Shown: positions 8,770 through 17,415 of the stretch, piece by piece
How the letters are laid out: each line of letters starts with the position of its first letter
Position numbering within the stretch: the stretch's first letter is position 1
DNA from: DATLXU01 sp035575515
GTDB taxonomy: Bacteria; Acidobacteriota; Blastocatellia; UBA7656
Direction: 5' to 3'
Length of the DNA stretch: 64,000 bases
Assembly (NCBI GenBank): GCA_035575515.1
Contig: DATLXU010000055.1
Span: 12,030 to 76,029 of the forward strand
Notes under the pieces: generated by a model
The model's input: the letters and a program-made list of their open reading frames with translations, nothing else
The model's database searches: none
Told to the model about the DNA's origin: nothing
Made by a program: the position numbers and the translations under genes

Positions 8770-9822
8770 CTACTGCTTGGGTCGCTGCTCGGGTGGAACG
8801 TTCCTGTAGATCTCGTCCATCTTCTGGTATCCGTCTTTCACCACCGTATCAACTATGTTGCTCTTATCAACAACAATCGGCTCAAGCAGGATCGAAGGAA
8901 CATTTACCTTACCATTGTTAATCGCGGCGTTGGTTTCGACTTTTTCTTTCTTAGCCAACGCGACTGCGGCTTCAGCTGCGCGGCGCGCGAGTTGCGCGAC
9001 CGGCTTATAAACCGTCATCGTTTGAGTGCCCGCGACGATGCGCTGCAAGGCGGCGAGGTCAGCGTCCTGGCCGGAAACCAGCACCTTGCCTGCAAGCTTT
9101 TGCTCTTCGAGCGCCTGAATCGCGCCGCCCGCCGTTGCGTCATTTGAGGCCACGACGGCGACGACATTGTTGTTGGCCTGCGTGAGCGCGTTCTCCATGT
9201 GGCGAAGCGCTTCGCTCGCCAACCAATCCCTCGCCCATTGGTCTGTAACGACGCGTATGTCGCCGCGATCAATCGCGGGCTGCAAGACGTTCATCTGACC
9301 TTTGCGAAACAGCGTGGCGTTGTTATCGGTAGGCGCGCCGCCTATCAGCACGTAGTTGCCTTTGGGCGCGCGCTCCAGAAGATAGCGCGCCTGCAACTCG
9401 CCGACCTTTTCGTTGTCAAACGATATATAAAGGTCAGGCTCGCTGTTGCGCACAAGCCTGTCATAAGAGATGACCGGCACGTTCTCGCGTTTAGCGGAAT
9501 CAACAATCGAAGCGGCGACCTCGCCATTGTGCGGTATGATGACGAGCACATCCACGCCTTGCGTCAACAGGTTTTCAGCCTGCTGCACCTGCACAGCGTC
9601 GTTGCCGTCTGCGGATTGGACAAGGACTTCTGCGCCCAGCTCCTCAGCCCGCTGCACGAAAAGATCGCGGTCGCGCTGCCATCGCTCTTCCTTCAGCGTA
9701 TCCATCGAAAGCCCTATGCGCAGCTTGCCGGATTTGGTTTTACAAGCGCCGCCACTAGCGACAAACACTACAGCGAGGATGAGAATTGCAAAGCGCAAAA
9801 ACTTTGTTGTATTTCCGGGCAT
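8770..9822 (-). CDS. xylF: Xylose-binding periplasmic (lipo)protein XylF
   Basis: This is the substrate-binding component that delivers D-xylose to XylGH. The N-terminus has a hydrophobic segment ending ASGGAC (Cys27), a near-lipobox, so it may be lipid-anchored. The mature protein starts with KLRIGLSMDTLKEERWQRD, the classic periplasmic-binding-protein family 4 opening. It continues with DVLVIIPHNGEVAASIVD, VISYDRLV and VLVSGQDADLAALQRI, blocks closely like XylF. The length of 350 residues is normal. It lies between xylA (57-bp gap) and xylG in one operon. Confidence 0.9.
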   Translation of the reverse strand: MPGNTTKFLRFAILILAVVFVASGGACKTKSGKLRIGLSMDTLKEERWQRDRDLFVQRAEELGAEVLVQSADGNDAVQVQQAENLLTQGVDVLVIIPHNGEVAASIVDSAKRENVPVISYDRLVRNSEPDLYISFDNEKVGELQARYLLERAPKGNYVLIGGAPTDNNATLFRKGQMNVLQPAIDRGDIRVVTDQWARDWLASEALRHMENALTQANNNVVAVVASNDATAGGAIQALEEQKLAGKVLVSGQDADLAALQRIVAGTQTMTVYKPVAQLARRAAEAAVALAKKEKVETNAAINNGKVNVPSILLEPIVVDKSNIVDTVVKDGYQKMDEIYRNVPPEQRPKQ

Positions 9823-9879
9823 AAGTTTTCAAACCCTTAATTGGTAAATTGCTCAGACAGTAAAAACTAACTTTCCGGG

Positions 9880-11049
9880 TTAATCAACGCCAAGGAGGAT
9901 GTCTATGGTTAGCTGATCGAGCCGCTCGTACTCAAGCCCCTTTGAAGCGAGCGCCGCGCGATCAAAGTCTTGCGCCAGAAGCGAAGCCGATCTCTCTTTA
10001 TCATACTTCCCCACCCCTGATCCCACTTCATTCTTTCCCGCGATTTCCGCAAGCAGCCTCTTGATCTCCGGATGCGCATTCCATCGCGCCGCCTTATCTT
10101 TCAATATCAGGTAAGTTCGCATGCACCCACGCGCAAACTCTTTCACCCCTTCGTAATCCTCTGTCCTGTATGCGTGCGCGTCGAAATGTCTCGGCCCGTC
10201 GTAGCCTACATCCTCCAGAAACTTCACCAGCCAGAATGCCGCCTTCGGATTCGCTGATCCAAATCGCAAATCCTGATCGTATCGGCCTGGTATCTGATCG
10301 TTCAGATCAATGTGAAACAGCTTCCCTGCTTCCCAAGCCTGCGCCACCGAGTGCGTCATATTCAATCCTGCCATGTGCTCGTGCGCCACTTCAGGGTTTA
10401 CTCCTACCATATCAGAGTGATCTAGCGTCTCAATAAAAGCCAGATACGCTCCCGTCGTCGGCATATAGATGTCTGCGCGAGGCTCGTTAGGCTTGGCTTC
10501 CAGTGCGAACCTGTAGCCGTATCCTTGATCAAGGCTGTACTCGCACAGATAATTCACAGCTTCGCGCAGCCGCTTGATTGCTTCATCTGCTCGGCGACAG
10601 GCATCTGTCTCTGTTCCTTCTCTCCCTCCCCACAGCACGAATATCTTCGCTCCGAGTTCCGCTCCCAAATCCATGGCGCGCATAGTCTTCTGCACGGCAT
10701 AGGCCCGCACTCGCGGATCGTTTGCCGTGAACGCGCCGTCGCGAAAGACCGGATCGTAGAAAAGATTCACGGTCGCCATTGGAACTACTATGCCGTTCTG
10801 TTCGCAGGCAGCGCGGAATTCGCGCACGATTCGGTCACGCTCTTGCGAAGTCGCGTCAATGGGCACGAGATCATTGTCGTGGAGGTTGACGCCCCAGGCG
10901 CCTACTTCAGCCAGAAGCCGCACAGCGTCGTTAGGCGCAAGCTGAGGGCGGACAGCTTCGCCAAAGGGGTCGCGCCCGCGATTGGCTACGGTCCAAAGGC
11001 CGAAGCTGAATTTGTGTTCGGGTCGCGGAGTGTATTTGTCATCAGGCAT
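9880..11049 (-). CDS. xylA: Xylose isomerase, class I
   Basis: It converts D-xylose to D-xylulose in the cytoplasm, the first step after import. The 389-residue length and FSFGLWTVANRGRDPFGE opening mark the shorter actinobacterial-type class I enzyme. Active-site and metal ligands are all visible: H57 and D60 (LHDND), E184 and K186 (LEAKPNEPR), E220, H223, D248, D258, D260 and D290 (HFDAHAYR). These match the Streptomyces numbering with an offset of +3. A strong AAAGGAG ribosome site precedes ATG 11049. It is the first gene of the xylA-F-G-H-GH31 operon, and xylulokinase is encoded 11 kb away on the other strand. Confidence 0.95.
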   Translation of the reverse strand: MPDDKYTPRPEHKFSFGLWTVANRGRDPFGEAVRPQLAPNDAVRLLAEVGAWGVNLHDNDLVPIDATSQERDRIVREFRAACEQNGIVVPMATVNLFYDPVFRDGAFTANDPRVRAYAVQKTMRAMDLGAELGAKIFVLWGGREGTETDACRRADEAIKRLREAVNYLCEYSLDQGYGYRFALEAKPNEPRADIYMPTTGAYLAFIETLDHSDMVGVNPEVAHEHMAGLNMTHSVAQAWEAGKLFHIDLNDQIPGRYDQDLRFGSANPKAAFWLVKFLEDVGYDGPRHFDAHAYRTEDYEGVKEFARGCMRTYLILKDKAARWNAHPEIKRLLAEIAGKNEVGSGVGKYDKERSASLLAQDFDRAALASKGLEYERLDQLTIDILLGVD

Positions 11050-11468
11050 GATTCAACTCCTTTCGTAAAATGATTCCAGCTCTGGTTGCTGCAAAGATCC
11101 GGCTCCAATCAAAAGGCGCAAGCTTGCGTAGAAGATCAGCGCAAACTAATTGGTCCTTTTGTAACGCTTTGGTCATGTGCGCTTATGATTGATGACCTGC
11201 TCCGTGCTCTAACACTGCTGCCGCTTATTGTGGATGCCTCTCAACCGTCAAAGCAAGTTCCGCAGCCTTATTCAACGACGACTGTTCAATCCGCAGTAAG
11301 AAACCGAATCGAGCTTCTGAATTATGCAAATCCCCAGTTTGAAATTCAAATGATTTCGGGCAATACTAAGTGCCAATAAGGAGCCATCTATATGAAACCA
11401 GCCCATTCATATTCATCTCTTCCGATTCAAACACGCCGAAGCACGACAGCCAGACTCTCTGACCAAAT
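11050..11468. promoter_or_regulatory. Upstream region of the xylose operon with palindrome CGCAAGCTTGCG
   Basis: This 419-bp stretch lies between xylA and the 3' end of the esterase gene, and no convincing gene is seen in it. A perfect 12-bp palindrome at 11117-11128 is 68 bp upstream of the xylA start on the minus strand, a plausible operator position. The flanks are AT-richer than the genes, as expected for a promoter, but no confident -35/-10 pair could be chosen. The link to a regulator is inference. The only regulator gene in the window is the ROK protein at 37885-39078. Confidence 0.4.
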
Positions 11469-13535
11469 CTATGGGCGCAACGGCGGTGTGACGTTCTTTA
11501 CGCCTGGATCTCCTGTGGGCGGCGGGGCGTGGTCTTCTTTCGCAGGCGGGCCAAGCAATTCGGTGAATATAGGTTTCAGCGCGTCCGCCCACACCTGATA
11601 CCCTTTTACGTCGAGGTGCAACCCATCGCGATTGGCCATCCCTTCAAACAGTCTGCCTTTTTTATCCGCAAGCTTGTCGTTGATGTTCAGGTACCTGATC
11701 TTTTTGCCATCGGCGAGTCTCGCTATCCGTTCGTTGACCTTGTTGATGAGGGGCATCACGGCGAGATTATCGTTGCGCGGAGTAATCCCCATCAGCACAA
11801 TCGTTGCGCCGGGAGCCTTCTGCTCGCAGGTCTCTAAGATTGCCTTGATCCCATTCGTGATTTCAGCAACTCTTGGGTCCTTGTCCCCTTGAGAAGGCTG
11901 ATTGCCAACATTGTTCGTGCCTGCGAGCAAGACGATGACTTTCGGATTGACATTATCTAGCTCGCCGTTTTTGATTCGCCAGAGAATGTTTTGAACCGTG
12001 TCGCCGCCCCAGCCGAAGTTGGCGGCATTCCAGCCGAAAAAGTTCTGACGCCAGTTTGCCAGAAACTCTTTATACTGAGCATCGCTCGTTCCCCATCTTC
12101 TTGTGATGGAATCGCCCAGGAAATAAATATCAATGGGGCCTTTCCTCGCTTTCTCCAACAACTGAGCATGTGCAACGAGAGAGTTCTCGTCGGTTCGAGC
12201 AATAGCGAGGTCGCTTTCTATCACAGCATCTGCGCGTTGCCGGTTGGGTTTGACTTCGCCGCCGCGAACGAGCGCGTTCAGCCATTCTGCCGAGCGCACG
12301 GTATATGGGCGCTGCTGTTCCGGCGTGGCCTGATGGTTGTGCGGCGAATCAATCATCGGGGCGGCTTCTTTAGGTCCTTTGATTTGATTGAAAGCTATCC
12401 AGATGCCAACAGGCGGAGTGACCGTATCAACAAAGCCAATTGCAACAAGGGAGGTTGCTTTGATGCGAGAAGCGAAATTGACCGGGTCGAAATAGAGCGC
12501 CGTCCGCATAATCTTCGGATTGTCAGAAGGCCAGTTCGGATAACCCGACGCGCGGCCATGAAGCGGCCCGTTCGTATCGCATCCGGCAGGCTCGTTGACG
12601 ATGACGTGCGTGATTTTAGGATGCAGCCCCGCGACTGCGAGGCTCTGCTGGCCGCCCATGCTCGTTCCCGTCACGACGAGCGTTTTGCCATCCCAATCGG
12701 GGCGACTCGCAATGTAATCTACAGCGCGGTAATCGGCCAGATACATTTGCAGGAAATAATTCTTGTCACGGTCGTCACGCCCGATCATATGATAGTTCTT
12801 AAGCTCCTGCGGCAGCGCGTCGTAGTACGACTGCGTCTGGTCGGGCAGCACGTCGTGTGGCTCAATGTTCAGCGCGAGCCACCCTTCGCCGGCGCGGTCC
12901 GTGACCCACTGTTTTTGCAAAGGGTAAGGCGGGCTGGCCCATTGAAAGATGACGAGCGCAGGAAACTTGCCCGGCTTTTTAGGCCTGGCAATCTGGCCAT
13001 AGATGTGCGCGCCATTGATGTTGTTCATTCTGATTATTGCGTACTCGATGTCCGGCTTGCCGCTCTCTTTTGGAGTGAGGACGGCGTCTTCAGGAATCGC
13101 CTTGAGCATTTTAATCTTCGATTCCCAGAACCGGTTGAAGTCTTTCGGACGGGGCACAGAAGGCTTCAGCTTTTCAGGCGCGACAGCCGCGCCGACTATT
13201 ATCTCTTTGCCCGAACTGGGTGGAGGCGAGATTTGAACATAGACCATTGCTGGCTCATTGAGAGTCATTTCAATCGTAGCGCGGCCCGATGAAAAATCGA
13301 GCCTCCCGGTCTTGATCACATCCTGATTGTTTTTCTTGGCGGTGTAGGTGTAATCGCCTGTCGGAGAAGCCCCCTTTGGCAATGTGACCGTCCAGCCGAC
13401 CTTTTCGCCGATGCTGTAAATGCCGCTCGCTTTATATGGCGTGAGTGTCGGCTGCTGCGCCGAACACAAGCTGGCGGTTGATAGTAAGATGAAAGCGGCG
13501 GCGACAGCAGCAACAAAATGTCTTCGAGAATTCAT
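11469..13535 (-). CDS. Two-domain secreted esterase: acetyl-xylan esterase-like plus SGNH hydrolase
   Basis: It probably removes acetyl groups from xylan or other acetylated hemicelluloses. A signal peptide (residues 1-26, ending LCSAQ) is followed by a short beta domain. An AXE1/CE7-like alpha/beta hydrolase comes next, with nucleophile motif GTSMGG (S292), FVDTVTPP (D370) and SPHNHQ (H399). A second domain from about residue 465 is a GDSL/SGNH hydrolase with FLGDSITRRWG (S476), GWGGDT, AGTNN and a C-terminal DGLHLD. Two complete esterase folds in one chain are unusual and may serve different acyl positions. It shares strand and a 108-bp gap with the upstream GH51 gene. Confidence 0.82.
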   Translation of the reverse strand: MNSRRHFVAAVAAAFILLSTASLCSAQQPTLTPYKASGIYSIGEKVGWTVTLPKGASPTGDYTYTAKKNNQDVIKTGRLDFSSGRATIEMTLNEPAMVYVQISPPPSSGKEIIVGAAVAPEKLKPSVPRPKDFNRFWESKIKMLKAIPEDAVLTPKESGKPDIEYAIIRMNNINGAHIYGQIARPKKPGKFPALVIFQWASPPYPLQKQWVTDRAGEGWLALNIEPHDVLPDQTQSYYDALPQELKNYHMIGRDDRDKNYFLQMYLADYRAVDYIASRPDWDGKTLVVTGTSMGGQQSLAVAGLHPKITHVIVNEPAGCDTNGPLHGRASGYPNWPSDNPKIMRTALYFDPVNFASRIKATSLVAIGFVDTVTPPVGIWIAFNQIKGPKEAAPMIDSPHNHQATPEQQRPYTVRSAEWLNALVRGGEVKPNRQRADAVIESDLAIARTDENSLVAHAQLLEKARKGPIDIYFLGDSITRRWGTSDAQYKEFLANWRQNFFGWNAANFGWGGDTVQNILWRIKNGELDNVNPKVIVLLAGTNNVGNQPSQGDKDPRVAEITNGIKAILETCEQKAPGATIVLMGITPRNDNLAVMPLINKVNERIARLADGKKIRYLNINDKLADKKGRLFEGMANRDGLHLDVKGYQVWADALKPIFTELLGPPAKEDHAPPPTGDPGVKNVTPPLRP

Positions 13536-13643
13536 ACGTTTCCCCTTCGGTTCTATCTATCGCTTGCAGAGCCTGAGCGATTGAAATGAAAACAGAATTG
13601 CAAGCATCGCTCCGTCTGGCGTTTTCTTTATTTCAACGCTGCC

Positions 13644-15221
13644 TCATTGGATTTCCAACACGACTACGGATTTTGACGGCAAGCTCAACGTAATCTGTTC
13701 GCCTTGAATCTGAATGCCGGTGAATTGCGCGGGCTTGACCGTGTCGGGATTATCGAAGGTGTTGATAGAGTTTATCGCAGGAGCAGTCAGCACGCGGCCC
13801 GTAATCTTTTTCGCGGGCGCGCCCGTGAGCTTCATTGATACTTGCGCCGAACGGTTCGGATCGAGGTTTGCTATCGAAAGATGAATCCTCCCGGACGTGT
13901 CGCGCGAAGCCGATGCATTCAGCGAAGGGATTGAAGATTGCCCGAATCTGTATTCCGGCGCGGTCAACTCGACCGGTATCAGCGTCGCCCCTTGATGAAC
14001 CTTGTACATCTCGAAAACGTGATAGGTCGGCGTGAGAATCATCTTTTCTTTATCGGTTAAGATCATCGCCTGTAGCACGTTTATCATCTGCGCGATGTTG
14101 GCCATCCGCACGCGGTCGCTGTGCCGGTTGAATATGTTCAGGTTGATGGCGGCCACGATTGCGTCTCGCAGGCTGTTCTGCTGAAAGAGAATCCCTTTGC
14201 TTCCCGGCTCCGCGTCATACCACGCGCCCCACTCGTCAACCATCAGGCCGACACGTTTTTCGGGATCGTACCTGTCCATTACCGCGCTGTGCTTTTGAAT
14301 CAGCTCATCCATGCGAAGCGTCCGTGCGAGCGTCGAGTGCCACTCCGCTTCGCCAAACTTTGTGGCCGAGCCTTTTCGCTCCCAGTTGCTGGTCGGCAGC
14401 GTGTAGAAGTGCAGCGACAACCCATCCATCTGCCGCGCGGCCTCGGACATCATCACCTCCGTCCAGTTGTAATCGCCTTCGTTGGCTCCGCTTGCGATCT
14501 TCTGAACGCGGTTTCCTGAAAAGTTCTTGATGAATGTGGAGTAGCGGCGAAATAGGTCCGCGTAATACTCTACTCGCATTTGGCCGCCGCAGCCCCAGTT
14601 CTCATTTCCAACGCCGAAGAAGGCGAGCTTCCATGGCTTTTCGCGCCCGTTCTGGCGGCGCAGATTTGCCAGCGCGGAATCCGAGTCAGAAGTTATATAT
14701 TCGACCCATTCCATCATCTCCTGCGGCGAGCCGCTGCCGACGTTGCCGCCGATGTAAGCGTCGGCCCCGATCATCTCGCACAAGTCCAGAAACTCGTGCG
14801 TGCCGAAGGCGTTCGTTTCGATGACGCCGCCCCAGATAGTGTTAATCCGTCGAGGGCGCTTGTCGCGCGGGCCAATTCCGTCGCGCCAGTGATACTCGTC
14901 AGCAAAGCAGCCGCCGGGCCAGCGCAACACGGGGATGTTTAATTTCTTCAGCGCTGCCACGACATCATTTCGGATGCCGCGCGTGTTTGGGATAGATGAG
15001 TTTTCGCCGACCCATAAGCCGTCGTAGATTCCCCGCCCAAGGTGTTCGGCGAAGTGGCCATAGATGTTTCGATTGATAGTGCCTTTAGGCTGATCGGCGC
15101 GAATCACAAGCTCCGCTTTGAAAGGCTCGGCATTCTGTGCCGATGCGCGGGGCGCTGGCGTTCCAATGAGCACAGCCATCAACAAAGCCATCCACGCGAA
15201 TACAATGCGAGCAGTTTTCAT
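13644..15221 (-). CDS. Secreted GH51 alpha-L-arabinofuranosidase
   Basis: It removes arabinofuranosyl side groups from arabinoxylan or arabinan. The signal peptide is residues 1-29 (ending RASAQ). The GH51 (beta/alpha)8 barrel shows IYGHFAEHLGRGIYDGLW, VLRWPGGCFADEYHWRDGIG, the acid/base motif FFGVGNENWGCGG (E207) and the nucleophile motif LMVDEWGAWYD (E330). A C-terminal beta domain follows. The length of 525 residues is normal. It starts a minus-strand pair with the acetyl esterase and is divergent from the symporter operon, with a 183-bp shared promoter region. Confidence 0.93.
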   Translation of the reverse strand: MKTARIVFAWMALLMAVLIGTPAPRASAQNAEPFKAELVIRADQPKGTINRNIYGHFAEHLGRGIYDGLWVGENSSIPNTRGIRNDVVAALKKLNIPVLRWPGGCFADEYHWRDGIGPRDKRPRRINTIWGGVIETNAFGTHEFLDLCEMIGADAYIGGNVGSGSPQEMMEWVEYITSDSDSALANLRRQNGREKPWKLAFFGVGNENWGCGGQMRVEYYADLFRRYSTFIKNFSGNRVQKIASGANEGDYNWTEVMMSEAARQMDGLSLHFYTLPTSNWERKGSATKFGEAEWHSTLARTLRMDELIQKHSAVMDRYDPEKRVGLMVDEWGAWYDAEPGSKGILFQQNSLRDAIVAAINLNIFNRHSDRVRMANIAQMINVLQAMILTDKEKMILTPTYHVFEMYKVHQGATLIPVELTAPEYRFGQSSIPSLNASASRDTSGRIHLSIANLDPNRSAQVSMKLTGAPAKKITGRVLTAPAINSINTFDNPDTVKPAQFTGIQIQGEQITLSLPSKSVVVLEIQ

Positions 15222-15329
15222 AGTCTGATCTCTGAAAGACGGATTCTGAGCAGCGACATATCATAACAGATTCGGAATGGCCCTGTGAGCTTCCCTCGCG
15301 ATTAATCACCGACTCAAAGCGTTGCGAAA

Positions 15330-15343
15330 CCAAAACCGTTTGG
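15330..15343. promoter_or_regulatory. Candidate operator in the GH51 / symporter divergent promoter
   Basis: Within the 183-bp gap 15222-15404 lies CCAAA-ACCG-TTTGG, a 14-bp interrupted inverted repeat about 60 bp before the symporter start. Its position between two divergent sugar operons fits an operator. No match to a known regulator consensus is claimed, and the sequence differs from the palindrome upstream of xylA. Confidence 0.3.
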
Positions 15344-15404
15344 CTAAGCTCCGCCAGACTGATATTCTTTCAAACCAATAAAAATCAAAATCGGAGCCAA
15401 AGTA

Positions 15405-17108
15405 TTGCAACTGACCGCTATTGATTGGACCATTATGGTCATATACTTCGTGTTCGTCCTGGGGATAGGCTTTGCGTTGCGGCGATACATGAAGACGAGC
15501 ACCGACTTCTTTTTATCGGGCCGCTCGATACCGGCGTGGATAACGGGACTGGCTTTCATTTCGGCCAACCTCGGCGCGCAGGAAGTCATCGGCATGGGCG
15601 CTTCGGGCGCGAAGTACGGCATCGCCACCAGCCACTTCTACTGGATAGGCGCGATTCCGGCGATGGTCTTCGTCGGAATATTTATGATGCCTTTTTACTA
15701 TGGCTCGCGCGCCCGGTCAGTCCCCGAATACCTGAAGCTGCGCTTCGACGAAAAGACTCGCGGTCTCAACGCCATCTCATTTGCAACGATGACGGTCTTC
15801 TCATCAGGCATCTCGATGTACGCAATGGGATTGCTGCTTCAGACGCTGCTCGGCTGGGACTTCAACTTCAGCGTGCTGATGTCGGCCCTCATCGTGCTCG
15901 TCTATATCTTTCTGGGCGGGCTGACTTCGGCAATCTACAACGAGGTGCTTCAGTTCTTTCTGATAGTCTTCGGGTTCGCGCCGCTTGTCTTCATCGGATT
16001 GAAAGACGCGGGCGGATGGTCGGGCTTAGAATCGCGGCTGGCAACTGTTGCGACCGCGAACGGCTTTGCGCCCGGCGCGTGGAGCAATTCGTGGCAGCAC
16101 ATGGGCAACCCTGCGACAAACCCGATGGGCGTCGAGTGGTTCGGCCTGGCGATGGGCTTGGGGTTCGTGCTCTCGTTCGGATACTGGTGTACCGACTTCT
16201 TGGTCGTGCAAAGAGCGATGGCCGCCGACTCGATGAGCGCCGCGCGCCGCACGCCGCTAATCGCCGCTGTGCCGAAGATGTTTTTCCCCTTCCTCGTGAT
16301 ACTGCCCGGCATGATCGCAATCGCGCTGACGTATCAATCAGGCACGAGCGGATTCGCGCTGCCGACGAAACCAGACGGCACATTCAATTACGACATGGCC
16401 ATACCGCAGATGCTAATTCATTACTTCCCTTCGGGGATACTTGGCGTCGGCATCACTGCGCTGATGGCATCCTTCATGTCGGGCATGGCCGGGAACGTCA
16501 CCGCGTTCAACACGGTCTGGACTTACGACATCTATCAGTCGTACATACGGCGCGGCGCGAGCGACCAGCACTACCTGTGGATGGGTCGCATGGCGACCAT
16601 CTTTGGCATCGCAATCTCTGTTGCGGCGGCTTACGTGGCGACGAAGTTCAACAACATAATGGATATGCTTCAACTGGTCTTCGCATTCGTCAACGCGCCG
16701 CTGTTTGCAACTTTCCTGCTAGGAATGTTCTGGAAGCGGGCCACAGGTCATGGCGCGTTCGCGGGATTGCTTTCAGGCACAATTGCGGCTGCGATTCATC
16801 ACGGCCTGACGCTGCCAAAAGGAGCGATGGTCGGGGTGAAAGGCGGCTGGTTCGGCGCGATGCACATCTATCCGAGCGAGATGGCGCAGAACTTCTGGAC
16901 GGCTATCTTTGCATGGACTACCTGTTTTGTCGTCACGATAGCGGTGAGCCTGATGACGAGACCACGCGAGGATAAAGAACTGATCGGGCTGGTCTACTCG
17001 CTGACCGAAAGGCCGAAGGAGCAGCACCTGCCGTGGTACGCGCGCCCGGCATGGCTCGGCGCGTTCGTCCTGTTGATGACACTGGCGCTGAACATAATCT
17101 TCTGGTGA
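15405..17108 (+). CDS. SSS-family sodium/sugar symporter
   Basis: This inner-membrane transporter of the solute:sodium symporter family (SGLT-like) probably imports a hexose such as galactose. It begins at TTG with a GGAG ribosome site eight bases upstream; no upstream ATG fits. About 14 hydrophobic segments are seen. Family blocks include STDFFLSGRSIPAWITG, ISANLGAQEVIGMGASGAKYG, GLTSAIYNEVLQF and FMSGMAGNVTAFNTVWTYDI. The gene heads a plus-strand run with galactokinase and alpha-galactosidase, which is the reason to suggest galactose. A small membrane-protein gene follows after 13 bp. Confidence 0.87.
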   Translation: MQLTAIDWTIMVIYFVFVLGIGFALRRYMKTSTDFFLSGRSIPAWITGLAFISANLGAQEVIGMGASGAKYGIATSHFYWIGAIPAMVFVGIFMMPFYYGSRARSVPEYLKLRFDEKTRGLNAISFATMTVFSSGISMYAMGLLLQTLLGWDFNFSVLMSALIVLVYIFLGGLTSAIYNEVLQFFLIVFGFAPLVFIGLKDAGGWSGLESRLATVATANGFAPGAWSNSWQHMGNPATNPMGVEWFGLAMGLGFVLSFGYWCTDFLVVQRAMAADSMSAARRTPLIAAVPKMFFPFLVILPGMIAIALTYQSGTSGFALPTKPDGTFNYDMAIPQMLIHYFPSGILGVGITALMASFMSGMAGNVTAFNTVWTYDIYQSYIRRGASDQHYLWMGRMATIFGIAISVAAAYVATKFNNIMDMLQLVFAFVNAPLFATFLLGMFWKRATGHGAFAGLLSGTIAAAIHHGLTLPKGAMVGVKGGWFGAMHIYPSEMAQNFWTAIFAWTTCFVVTIAVSLMTRPREDKELIGLVYSLTERPKEQHLPWYARPAWLGAFVLLMTLALNIIFW

Positions 17109-17121
17109 GCGGAGCGGCGTT

Positions 17122-17412
17122 ATGGGGTTAGACATAAGATTGCCAATCGGCTTGATGTTCTCGATATTCGGGCTGCTGCTTGTGATTTACGGCGCGGCGA
17201 GCGATACCAGCATATATAGACATTCACTTGGGATAAACGTCAACATATGGTGGGGAGCCGCGCTGCTCGTTTTCGGCGTCGTGATGCTGATACTGGGAAG
17301 GCGCGGCACGTCGGCAATGCGTTCGGCGACTGAAGGCAGCGAAGGCAAAATTATCGAAAGAATCGAACATCGCGAAGGACTGGAACAGGAGCGCCCCCGG
17401 CGCGGTCATTAA
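17122..17412 (+). CDS. Small two-helix membrane protein of unknown function
   Basis: The 96-residue product has two hydrophobic segments, roughly residues 8-25 (IGLMFSIFGLLLVIYG) and 43-60 (WWGAALLVFGVVMLILG), then a charged C-terminal tail rich in Glu and Arg. A GGAG-like ribosome site precedes ATG 17122. It is tightly packed between the symporter (13 bp) and galK (3 bp), so it belongs to the same transcript and may be an accessory subunit of the symporter. No family was recognised. Its conservation of place cannot be judged from one window. Confidence 0.7.
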   Translation: MGLDIRLPIGLMFSIFGLLLVIYGAASDTSIYRHSLGINVNIWWGAALLVFGVVMLILGRRGTSAMRSATEGSEGKIIERIEHREGLEQERPRRGH

Positions 17413-17415
17413 TAA

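Noticed and set aside
11991..13292. 433-codon open frame on the plus strand, antisense to the esterase gene
   Set aside because: It is rich in Arg/His/Val, matches no family, and lies fully opposite a protein with two intact catalytic domains. Long antisense frames are expected in GC-rich genes.
15425..16975. 516-codon plus-strand frame inside the symporter gene in another frame
   Set aside because: The translation is charged and Arg/His-rich with no domain, while the overlapping frame gives a normal membrane transporter.
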